Origin: Sipunculus nudus
Taxonomy: Eukaryota > Annelida > Sipuncula > Golfingiida > Sipunculidae
Reading direction: 5' to 3'
Length of the DNA stretch: 64,000 nucleotides
NCBI GenBank assembly: GCA_026874595.1
Contig: JAPPUL010000069.1
Span: 1,674,001-1,738,000 of the forward strand
Made by a program: the position numbers and the translations under genes. The number at the start of each line of letters is the position of its first letter. Position 1 is the first letter of the stretch. A model generated the notes under the pieces. It ran no database searches. It was not told the origin of the DNA and was given only the letters and a program-made list of their open reading frames with translations. This document shows, piece by piece, positions 44,238 through 54,757 of the stretch.

Positions 44238-47200
44238 TCATTCCATTACGATGCGGACTTTTGCCGGGTCCTTGCCTTTGGTCAGCTGATCGATAAAGTC
44301 ATCGAACCGCTTCTTGATTTCGGCAGGTGTTGCCGGACCACTTTCAATCTGTAGTGCTTTTTGCAGCTCCTGCGCTTTGACCGATACTTTTACCAATCCT
44401 GACAGTACCTCTTTCAGGGCATGGACAAAATTGGTATCCAACGGCACCGGGAGCTCCTTGGATTTGATAAACGCTTCCAGCGGTTCACGGTCGTCCACTT
44501 TCAACAGATCCATGTTGGCTTGGGTGATCGGGTCTTCCAGATTGCCCAGAAGCGTTGATGTCCAGTTGCTCACCATGGCATCGAGGTCGTTATCCATCTG
44601 ATCGATCATCTGAGCCCCTTGGGCCGTTCCGGTTTCCACCGACGGACGGAATCCGCAGTGAGGACACGCCGGTGTGGTTTCCAGATTCTGTTCGGTCAGG
44701 GCAAAACAGCTTTTCAGTCCGGCCAGCCGGTTCTGGTAGTCGGTGAGCTGCTGTCGTGGCATCAGATCGATGCCTGCCAGCTTTAGGAGCGTCTGCAGTC
44801 GGTGGTCTCCCATCAGGGCTGCTTTGCGCTTGTCATCGTTCACGCCTAAGCGAGCCTTAGTATGCAGGCCGATGTAGACGACGATATAGTCCTTCTTGAG
44901 TTGCTGAAGCTTTGCTCCGATACTCTGGGACTGGTTCGCCAGCTCTGTCAGGTCGGTCTGCTTGAGCATTTCCAGCACATCCTGCCGGGTGGTTTTCATG
45001 CGATCCACCCAGTCATGCTCCGGAGGCAGCACACCCTCGGCTGTTGAAAGCCATGAGGCCGTCGGGCTGTGATCCATGACAAATTCTCGCAGAGCATCCA
45101 AATCACCCAAAGCTTTAACCGCTTTTTCATGGGCTTTTACTTCGTCCATGCTGTAGCGGAAGTTTTTCAATTTGCCGGGTGATGTGTAGGCTTGGAGCGA
45201 CTCAAGGAAGGTCTTGGCAGCGTCCAGCCCGGATGCCTGATTTGCCAAATCGGTTCCGGCAAGGAGATCCAGTCCCCAGAAGGAAAGTCCTTCACGCAGG
45301 GTCTGCTGGGTCATCACAATCCGTTTGACAAGTTTGCCTACGGCCTGCTGTAGATCCTGAATCGGTTCATCTTTGCCTTGAGTAACCAGCTGGGCCATTC
45401 CCGGTGTCATGCCGAGAAGTTCGAACATAGCCTTGAGTGCCGGGATGTTCCATTCCTTGGGCTGCTCAAGGTGCTTGAACCGAATCAGTTCATCCATGCC
45501 GGTTGCCGCAAGCTGCTGGAGCCCGGTGGCGTCAAATTTCTTGCCCGGGATAGACAGAACGATGTCGCCGGAGTAGACCAGTGCGGCGATCAACACGGTT
45601 ACCCATTCCGGTTCAAGACGGGAGCCGCCCGGGTTCATATATTCCAAGCCATGATCATCCTGAATAATTTCATTCCGGTTGACGACCTGCCCGTGACCTT
45701 TGGCCTTTACGACATCGAGGATGAAGCGGGTGTATTTGGATTTGTAAGCCTCGATCTTTTCTCCATCCAAAAGTTCCAAGGCATCCAGCACAGCCGTTGC
45801 CTGCTTGGTTCGGTTCTGCCCGCCGATTGCCCGGAGAGCATCCTGTGCCGCCTGAGCTCTGTTGCTCCCGGTAATCAGGACGGAGAAAAACGGATAGTCG
45901 GGTGCCTGATTTTCAAAGTTGGGTGCAAGGCAGACTCCGGCAATGGTGTTGACCAGATCCCGGAAGTTGATGGTTTCGTGCGGCGACAGACCTGAAAGGT
46001 CTCTGATGGATTTGCCTTTTGCCCATTCAGTCATGGACTTGGCCCGGCCCTGATAGGTCACCTCGAAGGCATCCGACATATGTTTCTGCAGCCATTGCAC
46101 CAGCTTTTTCAGGAAGCCATTCGCTTTGGCTTCATAGGTAGCTTTGGCATGTCCTGAAGAGGTGCCTGCTAAATCAAGTGCAGCTGCATAGTTTTTCAGG
46201 GATGTCTGGAACTCTTCACCGGTATCTTTTGACGGCTTTAAGCGGAAAAAGACCTCATCGCTGACTTTGTCATCTTTAAATCTTGGCGGGTCGTTTGGCT
46301 GAATGAAGTAGATATAAAAATCCCGAGTCGGCACAGCCGTGGATCTTTCGTTGGGTGCTCCGAAAAAGAGATAGCCGGAACGAGCGGCTTTATGATCCTG
46401 CCAGACCAGTTCATGCTGCCATATTTTGTAGCCGGTCACATAGGTTGAGTCCTGGCATTCCATGACTCGTTTAAGGGCTTCATAATAAAAGCGATCGAGC
46501 TGAGCATCACCCAAGCTTTCGGCTCGCTTGTCGATCAGGGCGTCAAAGTCGTCGGTCTTCTTGAGGTCGAGATAGAACTGGCGGTTGTCAGCGTTAAAAG
46601 AGATGAACTGGCCGCTGACTGTCTTGTGAATCTCGCGTAGAACCGTTTCCACATGGGTCTGAAGATCTTTGTCAGGCTCATCACTACCCAGTTCAGCAAT
46701 CAGTGGGTCAAACAGACAGAGACGGTCGCGCAGTTCCTCTGCACTGGCTCCCATTGGAGCGTAGATGTCACCTGTCGTTAAGCGGTGGACGGATAGCGCA
46801 TGGATCAGGCGCAGTGCCATCGGCTTGTATTGTTTGCGCGTGATGGCGTTTTCGATGCGTGATTCCAGCACCTGGCTGCAATCAATGACCGATCGGATCT
46901 CGGGAATCGCCCGGAAGGATGCATTTTGTTTTAAGGTATTCCAGTAGCTGTCAAAGGCGATCAGGCCGGGTTCGTTGTCCGGGACATCTTTATTTAAAAC
47001 GCCCTTCATACCCATGGAGAGGGTTTTGAGGACTTCACGCTTTTCGACAACAGTCACTCTTTCAAAAGTGTCTATGTAATCAGGGTGTACCGGAAACAGC
47101 CGGACAAATTCATCCATGCGCTCGTTCAGGCCACCATAATATTTGGCAAACGGAGTGAGGTAATCCCTGATCTTTGCCTGTTGCTCGGTAGTTTTCTTTA

Positions 47201-47978
47201 ACAGTCGCTCCGAGACCACAAACTTAACATCGCTTCGGGCAATCAGGATCTGCTCGAAGCGGTCCTTCACCCGACGGATACTGTCAGCGACAAAGGCAAA
47301 CCTTGGGCTGTCAAATATGGCTTCCTGCACACCGGCCATGAATCGGAAGCGAAGGTCTTTACAAACCTCACCGACTTCACGGAGGAAGTTCAAATCAAGG
47401 ATGAGTTCCTGATCCTTTCGGGTTCTCAGATAATCCAGCAGCTCATCGACCACCAGCAGGAGACCTTGTTCAGGAAATACTTCACCGAACTTGGCCATCA
47501 TGTCCTCAAACGCTCGCTTATGACTGGTAATCGTTCCCGAGTCCGGGAAGACATAACTCACGCCCATATTCTCGAGGTGCTCTTCAAGTTCTGCCACCAG
47601 AATATCTCTGAGCGACATGGTCGTTGCTCCGATCTCGGTGCGGATGACCTTGAATTTACCGGCAATCTTGTCTGCGTCCGCTTTAACGCTCTCGTGGTTC
47701 AAACTATCAAGCAGGGTCGCATCGGCAGCAATACTGGATACGACAGACATCAAGTGCGATTTACCGGTACCGTAATTACCGACCACCAAGATGCCTTTAT
47801 TATCGAGTGGCTGCTCAAACTGAAGCTGAGGAATTACAAGGCGAACCATCCGTTCTGCCATTTCATCAGAAACCACATAGGTATTAACCAGTTGATGGGC
47901 AGCACTTGTTTTGTCAGCATCGCGCAGCTGAACGACCGATTCTATCGGATCAAATTGAATTAGCTCTCCGTATTTCAT
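44238..47978 (-). CDS. brxC: BrxC/PglY-like large ATPase of BREX
   Basis: A 1,246-residue P-loop protein, the second largest signature of BREX. Walker A is [15 protein letters not shown] (62-76) and Walker B is [17 protein letters not shown] near residue 180, which places it among ORC/Cdc6-like AAA+ proteins. A CPHCGFRP knuckle near residue 1,110 may bind zinc. It overlaps brxF by 4 bp. Type 3 systems pair this large ATPase with the small ATPase BrxF. It likely assembles on DNA and couples the methylase and PglZ modules. Confidence 0.9.
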   Translation of the reverse strand: MKYGELIQFDPIESVVQLRDADKTSAAHQLVNTYVVSDEMAERMVRLVIPQLQFEQPLDNKGILVVGNYGTGKSHLMSVVSSIAADATLLDSLNHESVKADADKIAGKFKVIRTEIGATTMSLRDILVAELEEHLENMGVSYVFPDSGTITSHKRAFEDMMAKFGEVFPEQGLLLVVDELLDYLRTRKDQELILDLNFLREVGEVCKDLRFRFMAGVQEAIFDSPRFAFVADSIRRVKDRFEQILIARSDVKFVVSERLLKKTTEQQAKIRDYLTPFAKYYGGLNERMDEFVRLFPVHPDYIDTFERVTVVEKREVLKTLSMGMKGVLNKDVPDNEPGLIAFDSYWNTLKQNASFRAIPEIRSVIDCSQVLESRIENAITRKQYKPMALRLIHALSVHRLTTGDIYAPMGASAEELRDRLCLFDPLIAELGSDEPDKDLQTHVETVLREIHKTVSGQFISFNADNRQFYLDLKKTDDFDALIDKRAESLGDAQLDRFYYEALKRVMECQDSTYVTGYKIWQHELVWQDHKAARSGYLFFGAPNERSTAVPTRDFYIYFIQPNDPPRFKDDKVSDEVFFRLKPSKDTGEEFQTSLKNYAAALDLAGTSSGHAKATYEAKANGFLKKLVQWLQKHMSDAFEVTYQGRAKSMTEWAKGKSIRDLSGLSPHETINFRDLVNTIAGVCLAPNFENQAPDYPFFSVLITGSNRAQAAQDALRAIGGQNRTKQATAVLDALELLDGEKIEAYKSKYTRFILDVVKAKGHGQVVNRNEIIQDDHGLEYMNPGGSRLEPEWVTVLIAALVYSGDIVLSIPGKKFDATGLQQLAATGMDELIRFKHLEQPKEWNIPALKAMFELLGMTPGMAQLVTQGKDEPIQDLQQAVGKLVKRIVMTQQTLREGLSFWGLDLLAGTDLANQASGLDAAKTFLESLQAYTSPGKLKNFRYSMDEVKAHEKAVKALGDLDALREFVMDHSPTASWLSTAEGVLPPEHDWVDRMKTTRQDVLEMLKQTDLTELANQSQSIGAKLQQLKKDYIVVYIGLHTKARLGVNDDKRKAALMGDHRLQTLLKLAGIDLMPRQQLTDYQNRLAGLKSCFALTEQNLETTPACPHCGFRPSVETGTAQGAQMIDQMDNDLDAMVSNWTSTLLGNLEDPITQANMDLLKVDDREPLEAFIKSKELPVPLDTNFVHALKEVLSGLVKVSVKAQELQKALQIESGPATPAEIKKRFDDFIDQLTKGKDPAKVRIVME

Positions 47979-48487
47979 ATCAGTTTATCCTCGCTTGACT
48001 GTTTAAAATCTACTGTTGCCTCGCCACTCATGCTGACAACCAGAGTGTCTGTTAAATCGTAACTTCTATATTCGCGGTGACCCGGCTCTGCGTAGGTCAG
48101 CTTGCCTTTTTCAAAAGTGCCGTTCCAAGAGGTCACGACGGTTAAATTTCGGGATAGGCCTTGCAGCAAACGCAACGGGTCCTGCTTGAGTTCAACATCA
48201 AAAAGGATCTCAATATTATCCAGAAAAACCTTATCCCCGCTGCCGTTGACAGCCCTCGCTAAAATTTCGGCCAGCTTCAGTTGCCTTTGTTTTTCTGTTA
48301 ACTCAAGCAGCTCTTTTGAGAGGCACAGATTGATATTTATAGGCTCGGCGTCATGCAGTTTTGCCAAATTCTGAACAACAGAAGTTTTACCGGAACCACC
48401 TTTCCCGACTATCAACACAAGACGGTGGTATAGCTCTTCCGCTGCTTTAAGTGACCGTGTCACTTTATTTTCTATTGGCTCTGCCAT
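47975..48487 (-). CDS. brxF: BrxF, small ATPase of type 3 BREX
   Basis: A 170-residue ATPase with Walker [18 protein letters not shown] (29-45) and a Walker B-like [11 protein letters not shown] near residue 90. A small single-domain ATPase directly before brxC is the mark of type 3 BREX, and size and order agree. The start is ATG 48487 after ATAGGAGCG. It is preceded by the excisionase-type HTH gene, 25 bp away. Confidence 0.88.
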   Translation of the reverse strand: MAEPIENKVTRSLKAAEELYHRLVLIVGKGGSGKTSVVQNLAKLHDAEPININLCLSKELLELTEKQRQLKLAEILARAVNGSGDKVFLDNIEILFDVELKQDPLRLLQGLSRNLTVVTSWNGTFEKGKLTYAEPGHREYRSYDLTDTLVVSMSGEATVDFKQSSEDKLI

Positions 48488-48512
48488 TTATCGCTCCTAT
48501 CTGTGGCCATCA

Positions 48513-48725
48513 TTATTTGTCCGGTTTCTCATCGGTGGTATGAGTAGCCGCGCCACCAGCCTCAACCCATGCGTCGACCTGTTCTTTTTTGAATTTCCAC
48601 AGTCGTCCCATGCGATGAGCGGGCATTCCGTGCTTATCGATCCACTTGTAGACGGTGTCCTTACCGATCCCAAGGTATTTGCATATTTCGTCCACTGACA
48701 ACCAGCGATCATCTATTTCTGCCAT
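48513..48725 (-). CDS. Excisionase/AlpA-type helix-turn-helix protein heading the BREX operon
   Basis: A 70-residue winged-helix protein of the MerR-like HTH_17 type: WLSVDEICKYLGIGKDTVYKWI is the helix-turn-helix and GMPAHRMGRLWKFKKEQVDAWV is the wing. Such proteins are phage/island excisionases or small regulators. As first gene of the operon it most likely controls the BREX promoter, though excision of the island is an alternative. GAGGAG precedes its ATG. It overlaps the end of a 32-codon upstream ORF by 13 bp. Confidence 0.82.
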   Translation of the reverse strand: MAEIDDRWLSVDEICKYLGIGKDTVYKWIDKHGMPAHRMGRLWKFKKEQVDAWVEAGGAATHTTDEKPDK

Positions 48726-48811
48726 GTCTCATACTCCTCTTGGGGGCTATTGCTTTTTGCCATGACCTCAACAGAGGCAGTTACGGAATGCCGCAAATAC
48801 AACACTCCCAC
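48713..48811 (-). CDS. Short upstream ORF before the HTH gene
   Basis: Starting at GTG 48811, with AAGGTGAATTAAA before it, 32 codons run to a stop inside the HTH gene's first codons (peptide begins VGVLYLRHSVTASVEVMAKS). It lies wholly in the mRNA leader between the promoter and the HTH start. It could couple or dampen translation of the first gene, or be a small protein. No family is recognised. Confidence 0.35.
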   Translation of the reverse strand: MGVLYLRHSVTASVEVMAKSNSPQEEYETWQK

Positions 48812-48827
48812 TTTAATTCACCTTCCA

Positions 48828-48856
48828 AATATACTGAGATGAACGCCAGATGTCAA
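48828..48856 (-). promoter_or_regulatory. Sigma-70 promoter of the BREX-Qat operon
   Basis: On the minus strand TTGACA (48851-48856), a spacer of exactly 17 nt, then TATATT (48828-48833). This is a near-consensus housekeeping promoter, ~100 bp before the HTH start, and the only strong one seen upstream of the 22.7-kb gene row. Confidence 0.7.
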
Positions 48857-48890
48857 ATGTTCTTTGCCGATTTAAGCCGATTTCATTCTA

Positions 48891-49055
48891 TTATGATGGA
48901 TACCAGCGTCCAGAGGCTATCCTCTCCAAATTATGGCCGAGCTTGTAATTGTACAGCCAAACGGGCCGGATCAAGTCGTTCGACTCCACCGCCACCAGAA
49001 CCCGCGTATAAACACAGCGGCCATTCGGGTCGAATGCCTCCAGCCCAAGATTCAT
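48891..49055 (-). pseudogene. Remnant of a gamma-glutamylcyclotransferase-like (AIG2-like) gene
   Basis: The frame ending at 48891 reads LGLEAFDPNGRCVYTRVLVA and then RPVWLYNYKLGHNLERIASGRW, which matches the C-terminal third of the GGCT/AIG2 fold (pattern Y.R..V.V ... .WvY.Yn.pl...eRI.SGdW). The N-terminal part with the YGTL motif is missing. The fragment abuts the BREX promoter. Confidence 0.5.
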
Positions 49056-49382
49056 TGTATCTTTGTCGCTCCGTAAGAGGCCTATTCTGCAGTGACACAA
49101 TAGTAGTCTTTGGTTACTTTTCTGAAAAATGCGACATCTTTGCATTCTAACATTTCCATCAGTAATGCTCTATCTAGATATCATTACTTCTCGATTGTGT
49201 TCGTAACAGAGGAGAGCGGATAACTAGCATACCTTGTTAAATATCTGTTCCATCGATTGTTGATGGACTTCTGCTTACCTAAAACTATCAAATCATAAAT
49301 AATGCCGGTAGAGCTTTGTCATTCTGTATTCATCTACTCGCCAAAGTGCTTACTTTATTATATGGAATATAGAGTAGGGACA

Positions 49383-49505
49383 TTATCTATTCATACTGTT
49401 TTGTACTTTGGAAAGGTTAGGCATTTCGATACAGCCAGATTCAATCAACTTCTTTTCTAAAGCAGCTTGTTGGTTTTTGTAAGAGCCTTGTCCTAATCTT
49501 GAGTC
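49383..49505 (-). pseudogene. C-terminal coding remnant of unknown family
   Basis: Forty codons (DSRLGQGSYKNQQAALEKKL, then IESGCIEMPNLSKVQ) have protein-like composition and end in a stop, but lack a start. The rest of 49,056-49,727 is AT-rich and without a gene. Together with the preceding remnant it marks a decayed zone between the two defence operons. Confidence 0.3.
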
Positions 49506-49727
49506 TTGATATCATGAGCATCGGGACAATAGTATTTAGCTAGATTGCCACCTGAACACTACCGTCAGTCAGCACAAGAAATAAGCTATCATAAAGTTGT
49601 GGTTTCGTATTCGCTTTTCACCTTGTAGAGAGGTCGGGCATGCTATTCTCTTATCAATTTGAATCTTGCTTTTGTCAGCTATCTTTTTTTCTACACTCTT
49701 TTTTTCTACAGTCAACGTCATTCTTTC

Positions 49728-52700
49728 TTATTTACTTTTCAAAACCTTTCTACATCCCGGGCCAGATAGCGAACTGTGGCCACCTGAGAGCGGTGTTATG
49801 TTTATCTGTGTGCTGATTCTTTCCTTCAGTTCAGATACGTGGGATATTATTCCGATCAATTTGCCGTCTTGCTGAAGTCCAGACAATGTTTCCAGCGCAG
49901 TTTCTAGTGCTTCTTCATCCAAGGTGCTAAATCCCTCATCAAGAAATAAGGAGTCCACGCGGACTTTCCGACTGGCCATTTGGGAAAGCCCTAATGCCAA
50001 TGCCAGGCTAACAATAAAGCTTTCACCGCCGGAGAGATTTTTGGTTGTCCTAATTTCAGCGGCTTGATAATTATCAATGACATTTAGCTCTAGAGGATGT
50101 TTCTCATCGCAGAGGAGCAGGTATCGGTCGGTCATTTTTGAAAGCTGTCGGTTTGCATGGGAAACCAGCAATGCAAAAGTTAGGCCCTGAGCAAAGTTGC
50201 GGTACTTTTTCCCGTCAGCTGAACCGATAAGCTTATGTAGTTGCTCCCAACGATGACACTCTTCCTCCTGTGCTTCGATATTACACTTCTTTTCTTTGAT
50301 TCGCTCTTTGACTATAGTGTTTTCGCTGAGTTTGTGCTTGAGGGTGGCAATAGCATTGCGCAACTGGTGTAGAGATTCTTCATATTCCTCAAACTCCCAT
50401 TTAAGCTCTTTAAGAGTTTTATTGCTGACTTTCTTAGCGTGCTCAGTAGCCAAACGTCTCTCCCGGTCTTTGAGTCTGGCCTTAAGTTCGGTTTGAGCAT
50501 TATCAAGAGCTTTTGCTTTAGAAGATAAGTCTTCGATTTCCTGGTTTGTCAGTCTGGCTTCAAGGAACTGTCTTTCATTTGTAAATCCTGCCAGAGGCAG
50601 TGCCTCTGAAAAGACTGTTTCTGCTTTTTTGAGTTTTGCTTTTCTTTGCTTGCAACGCTCTTTCAAGGATTTAACATTAGTTTTTGCTGCTGTTAATTCT
50701 TGTTGCAGCTTAGCGTTTAGGTTTCGGGTTTTCTTTTCTTCTTCCTCGGCACCCTCAATCGCTTTATTAAGATAGTCTTCTTCATCGTCAGGTTTTTTGT
50801 CGCCATACAGGTTCTTACGTTCGTCTATTCCGGCGTCATTTTCCTTTTTCAACTGTTCCTGATTGTCATGCTTTTCAGTCAAAACTTTGTCTTGAGTTTC
50901 AATAACAGAGTCTAGACGTTTGATCTCACTATTGATAGTTGTAATTTGTTTTTCGATTCCACTCTTTTGTTCCACCTTATCCAGCCATGTCTTAAGCCGT
51001 AATTTGAGTAAGTCCAGTAGTAAAGATACTTCCGATTCTGGTATTTCGGTGATACCAAGTGGCTTAAGTTTGCCTGATAGAGTCAGCTTAAGTTCTTCAA
51101 AGTCTGTCTTAAGTTTACTGAGACTCTTATTCAATTCGGAGAGGGTTTTCTCAGCGATCTTTTTATCGTTACCAAGATTGGTTTTTACCTCCTGGCTTTC
51201 ATTCAGATTTTTGAGGGCAGTGATTTCGGATTGTTGAAGTTTTTGGATAGAGGCTTCCTTCTCTTCTGCCTTAGAGATGAGTTTGGTAAGCGATTTTATT
51301 TTCAGTTCGATTTCATCAGGAAGCCACACATGCCCTTCGGTATAAGGATGCTTGGTTGAACCGCAAAGTGGACATGGTTTGCCATCTTCCAGCTTGGCCC
51401 TATGCTCTTCAAGCTCCTTGATCCTGATATATGCTATTTTACGGAGGAGAGTTTCCTTCTCAGTACGATATTCTTTAAGCGATTTGCCATCAAGAAATTG
51501 TTTCAAGGTATCTTTGCCCTCCTGAAAGCTTTTTGAGGCGTTATTAAGTTCTTGTTTGTGGATGCTGGAGCGCTTTGTAGCTGTTTCCAACGACTTTGAA
51601 GCTTCTTCCATCTTAGTATAGGCAATTTTGAGTTCGGTTTCTTTATGAGCGATCTCTTTCTGTATGAAGCTTAGGTTGTCAAACTGTTCTTCAATGCTGG
51701 TTAGCCCACTTTGTAAGGATTCATCTTGTGCATGCTCTTTTAGGTATTGCTTTATAGTTTCTAGTGATTTTTCAGCTTCGATACGCTTTTTCTGTTCGTT
51801 CTCCCGAGTCTTTTTCTCTGTCTCTATCTTTTGAACTTCATTAGTGTAGGTCTTGGAGGCTTCTTTCAAAGACTTAGCCTGTTCTTTGATCTTTTGATCA
51901 AGCAAACGGATTTTGTGGATCAAAGGGATCTTTTCTTTCAAAGCCTCTTTAGCTTTCAGAGTGAGATGCTCAGCTGCTTTGAGTGATAGGGTTTGTTTAT
52001 TTGTTGAGGTTTCCAACTCAGGGAGTACATCTTCTTTCGTTTTCAATGCAGTCAGGTCGTTAGTCTGTTGTTCACGGAGGGTCATGAGTGTGGCGTATGT
52101 CCCATCCAATGATGCCGCAGTGAGAGCTTTTTCAAGTTTGATTCGTTCCTGTTTAAAAGCTTGGGTATCCATTTGAAGTTTTGCTTCCTTATCTTTAAGA
52201 TTTAGGATTTCTTTTTCTATCCCCTCTTTAAGGTTTAGCCATGTGATGACTCTTCGAGTTTCAGTTGATTTACTAACAAGCTCAATCTCCTGCTTTTGTT
52301 TTGCATCCAGATCCTGCTGAATCTCTTTTTCCTGCTCCGGCTCCAGAGTCACAATACTTGAAGTTTTGGCATGCAGCAGCTTAAGCTTTTCCCGCTCATC
52401 ACGCTGGCGCTCGTGAACACGAGAAGATATCTCAGAATAAATCTCGGTACCGGTAATCTGCTCAAGTATTTTTGACTTCTGCTCAATGTCAGCTTTCAGG
52501 AAGCTGTCGAAGTCGCCCTGAGCCAGCAGGATGGAACGCCTGAAGCGGTCAAAATCCATCCCGGTTCTTTCTTCTATGGCTGCCCTGACAAGGCTCTTTT
52601 TAGTCTCAATTATCTTTCCGCTCTTAGCATCTGCAATCTGATGTTCTTGATCCTGCAGATCAGCGCCAGGCTCTTTTCTAGCACGACGCTGTTCCCAATG

Positions 52701-52982
52701 ACACCGAAACCGTCCAGCCTGAGATTCAAACAATATCTCGGCATAGCACTCACCAGCCTGGAGGGACATTATATCGTTTGCTCTCTTGGTTATTCTTCCA
52801 AGGCGGGGTGTTGCTCCATACAAGGCAAGACAAATAGCATCAAGAATCGTCGATTTGCCCGCGCCTGTCGGGCCAGTCAGCGCAAAGATTCTGTTAGAGA
52901 TATATTCAGGATAGGTTAAGTCTATGACCCACTCGCCATAAAGGGAGTTTAGGTTCTTAAATCGCAGTTCAAGTATCTTCAT
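49728..52982 (-). CDS. sbcC: Exonuclease subunit SbcC (Rad50-like)
   Basis: A 1,084-residue SMC-type ATPase. Walker A GPTGAGKSTILDAICLALYG is at 36-55. Two long coiled coils flank a zinc hook CPLCGSTKHPYTEGH near residue 537. The C-terminal head has the signature NLSGGESFIVSLALALGLS, Walker B LFLDEGFSTLDEEAL and the His switch IIGIISHVSELKERI. With SbcD it opens hairpins and trims blocked DNA ends. It is last in the second operon, 11 bp after sbcD. A housekeeping copy may exist elsewhere; this one rides with restriction genes. Confidence 0.95.
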   Translation of the reverse strand: MKILELRFKNLNSLYGEWVIDLTYPEYISNRIFALTGPTGAGKSTILDAICLALYGATPRLGRITKRANDIMSLQAGECYAEILFESQAGRFRCHWEQRRARKEPGADLQDQEHQIADAKSGKIIETKKSLVRAAIEERTGMDFDRFRRSILLAQGDFDSFLKADIEQKSKILEQITGTEIYSEISSRVHERQRDEREKLKLLHAKTSSIVTLEPEQEKEIQQDLDAKQKQEIELVSKSTETRRVITWLNLKEGIEKEILNLKDKEAKLQMDTQAFKQERIKLEKALTAASLDGTYATLMTLREQQTNDLTALKTKEDVLPELETSTNKQTLSLKAAEHLTLKAKEALKEKIPLIHKIRLLDQKIKEQAKSLKEASKTYTNEVQKIETEKKTRENEQKKRIEAEKSLETIKQYLKEHAQDESLQSGLTSIEEQFDNLSFIQKEIAHKETELKIAYTKMEEASKSLETATKRSSIHKQELNNASKSFQEGKDTLKQFLDGKSLKEYRTEKETLLRKIAYIRIKELEEHRAKLEDGKPCPLCGSTKHPYTEGHVWLPDEIELKIKSLTKLISKAEEKEASIQKLQQSEITALKNLNESQEVKTNLGNDKKIAEKTLSELNKSLSKLKTDFEELKLTLSGKLKPLGITEIPESEVSLLLDLLKLRLKTWLDKVEQKSGIEKQITTINSEIKRLDSVIETQDKVLTEKHDNQEQLKKENDAGIDERKNLYGDKKPDDEEDYLNKAIEGAEEEEKKTRNLNAKLQQELTAAKTNVKSLKERCKQRKAKLKKAETVFSEALPLAGFTNERQFLEARLTNQEIEDLSSKAKALDNAQTELKARLKDRERRLATEHAKKVSNKTLKELKWEFEEYEESLHQLRNAIATLKHKLSENTIVKERIKEKKCNIEAQEEECHRWEQLHKLIGSADGKKYRNFAQGLTFALLVSHANRQLSKMTDRYLLLCDEKHPLELNVIDNYQAAEIRTTKNLSGGESFIVSLALALGLSQMASRKVRVDSLFLDEGFSTLDEEALETALETLSGLQQDGKLIGIISHVSELKERISTQINITPLSGGHSSLSGPGCRKVLKSK

Positions 52983-52993
52983 AATCGTCCTTT

Positions 52994-54232
52994 TTATTGT
53001 GCGTTTAGATCTTCTTCATGGAGAGATTTAATTATTTCGTTGTAGGAGAGCGTTAGCCCCTCTCTTTGTTCATCTGCCACCTCAAAGGCATCCAAACAGC
53101 GGGTAAAAACCTCTCTAGCATCGAGTTCCTCAAGGGCTTCATCTTCTTCAGCCGTTTTAAATAGTCGTTCCATAACACGCCGGCTTTTAATTCGTAGGAT
53201 TTCTATGTTAGAATCAGCCACTGTTTCATCTAGCATCTGGCTTAGGTTCACAATTATGTCACTACCGGTATATTCAATCTCAAGCCATGCGGAGCTTTTT
53301 TGAGTTTTAAGCTCTTTAAGCTTTGTATATATGTCATCCAGAGATCCTACAATACGGAGGAGTTGTTGAAAACACGGTACCCCGAGTTCTTGTATATTTG
53401 GTGTAGTGTTGTTGAACTCAATTAGCACGACTTTCTTCTCTTGCGCCGTTTCGCCATAACCCATCGGGATCGGTGAACCACAGTAGCGTATATGCTCAGC
53501 ATTGCCGACCATCTGATGAACATGCAGATGCCCGAGGGCCAGATAGTCGATTTCTGAAGGGAAAGACTCTTCGGCAACATGTGCAAGTGAGCCAACATAA
53601 AGTTCCCGTACCCCATCACCGTCAACCGTCTTCCCTCCAGAAGTAAAAAGGTGTCCCATTGCAACGATAGGAAGCTCATCATACCCGGCGCTTTTGAATT
53701 CGATTTGTTTTTGTTTAGCAATAGCACAAACATCTTTGTAATGGTTTTTCAGCCCTTCCACGAGCTTGACATTTTTATCGTCGATCGTTTCTCCCGGAAC
53801 GTCTTTTCGGATATCCTTATCTCGTAAATATGGCACTGCGCAAACAATGGCCTCAGGCTTGTCATTACTATAAAGCACAATCACCTCATCATCTAAAGAG
53901 TCTGTTATAGACCCAACCACATAAACATTCAGTGCCCGAAGAAGTTCCTTAGGGGCATTCAGGAACGATGGGGAATCGTGGTTTCCGGCAATGACGACAA
54001 CATGACGACAGCAGGATGCACCAACGCGACAGAGAAATCGATAGTAGAGCTCTTGTGCCCGGTTGCTTGGCGTGCTCGTATCAAAAACATCGCCAGCAAC
54101 AAGCAAGGCATCTATCTTTTCGTTTTCAATGGTCTTTGAAAGCCAATTCAAAAACTCCGAAAACTCCTCATAGCGTTTACGCCCATAAAGGGAACGCCCT
54201 AAATGCCAGTCTGATGTATGTAGGATTTTCAC
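52994..54232 (-). CDS. sbcD: Exonuclease subunit SbcD (Mre11-like)
   Basis: A 412-residue calcineurin-type nuclease with all phosphoesterase motifs: HTSDWHLGR, VAGDVFDT, IAGNHDSPSFL and ALGHLHVHQ. It supplies the Mn2+-dependent nuclease of the SbcCD complex, which degrades double-strand ends and hairpins. The start is GTG 54230-54232, overlapping the stop of the preceding AAA gene by 4 bp (GTGA). This coupling ties SbcCD to the restriction operon upstream. Confidence 0.95.
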   Translation of the reverse strand: MKILHTSDWHLGRSLYGRKRYEEFSEFLNWLSKTIENEKIDALLVAGDVFDTSTPSNRAQELYYRFLCRVGASCCRHVVVIAGNHDSPSFLNAPKELLRALNVYVVGSITDSLDDEVIVLYSNDKPEAIVCAVPYLRDKDIRKDVPGETIDDKNVKLVEGLKNHYKDVCAIAKQKQIEFKSAGYDELPIVAMGHLFTSGGKTVDGDGVRELYVGSLAHVAEESFPSEIDYLALGHLHVHQMVGNAEHIRYCGSPIPMGYGETAQEKKVVLIEFNNTTPNIQELGVPCFQQLLRIVGSLDDIYTKLKELKTQKSSAWLEIEYTGSDIIVNLSQMLDETVADSNIEILRIKSRRVMERLFKTAEEDEALEELDAREVFTRCLDAFEVADEQREGLTLSYNEIIKSLHEEDLNAQ

Positions 54233-54714
54233 TTGTCAGGCCCCTTCACCACATTTTCCATTTCGTCAAAATGGTCCTTGTCCATTTCTTTAATTAATTC
54301 AAGTAGATCCTCTAATACCGGTTTGGTTTCGCTCAGATTTGATGGATCATGTTCCGGCTCAAAAATATGTTCAGCGTGGGAATAGGTATTGAGAAACCTT
54401 ATAATTCTCGTTTTCTGTTCCTCATTAGATGGTTTTATTAGCTTAAGCTGTTCCCATAGGTTTCCAGATTCAGACGGTTTGCGAAATGCGAGAAACGCCT
54501 CCAAAAGCCTTCGGGCAATATTAGGAAGAGGGTAGTAAGCCTCCAAATCCTTTTCTTCAGATTGAGCTGCTTTATAAACTAGACTGAAGAGATAATGATA
54601 TTCTGACTCGTATTTAAACAACAAGTTGTCGATTCGTGATATAAAGGAAGATCTAACGCCTTCGTTTTCTTTGCTCCTCAGCATGTAAAAGTTCTGTTCT
54701 TTCGGTTTATTATA

Positions 54715-54757
54715 CTTGCTTTTCGATTTATGGTACTTGCTTTTCGATTTATACTTG
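54715..54757. repeat. 19-bp direct repeat in the AAA gene
   Basis: TACTTGCTTTTCGATTTAT occurs twice in tandem and codes the Lys/Ser-rich stretch KYKSKSKYHKSKSKY of the AAA gene's second part. It lies in a basic loop after the His switch. Confidence 0.6.
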
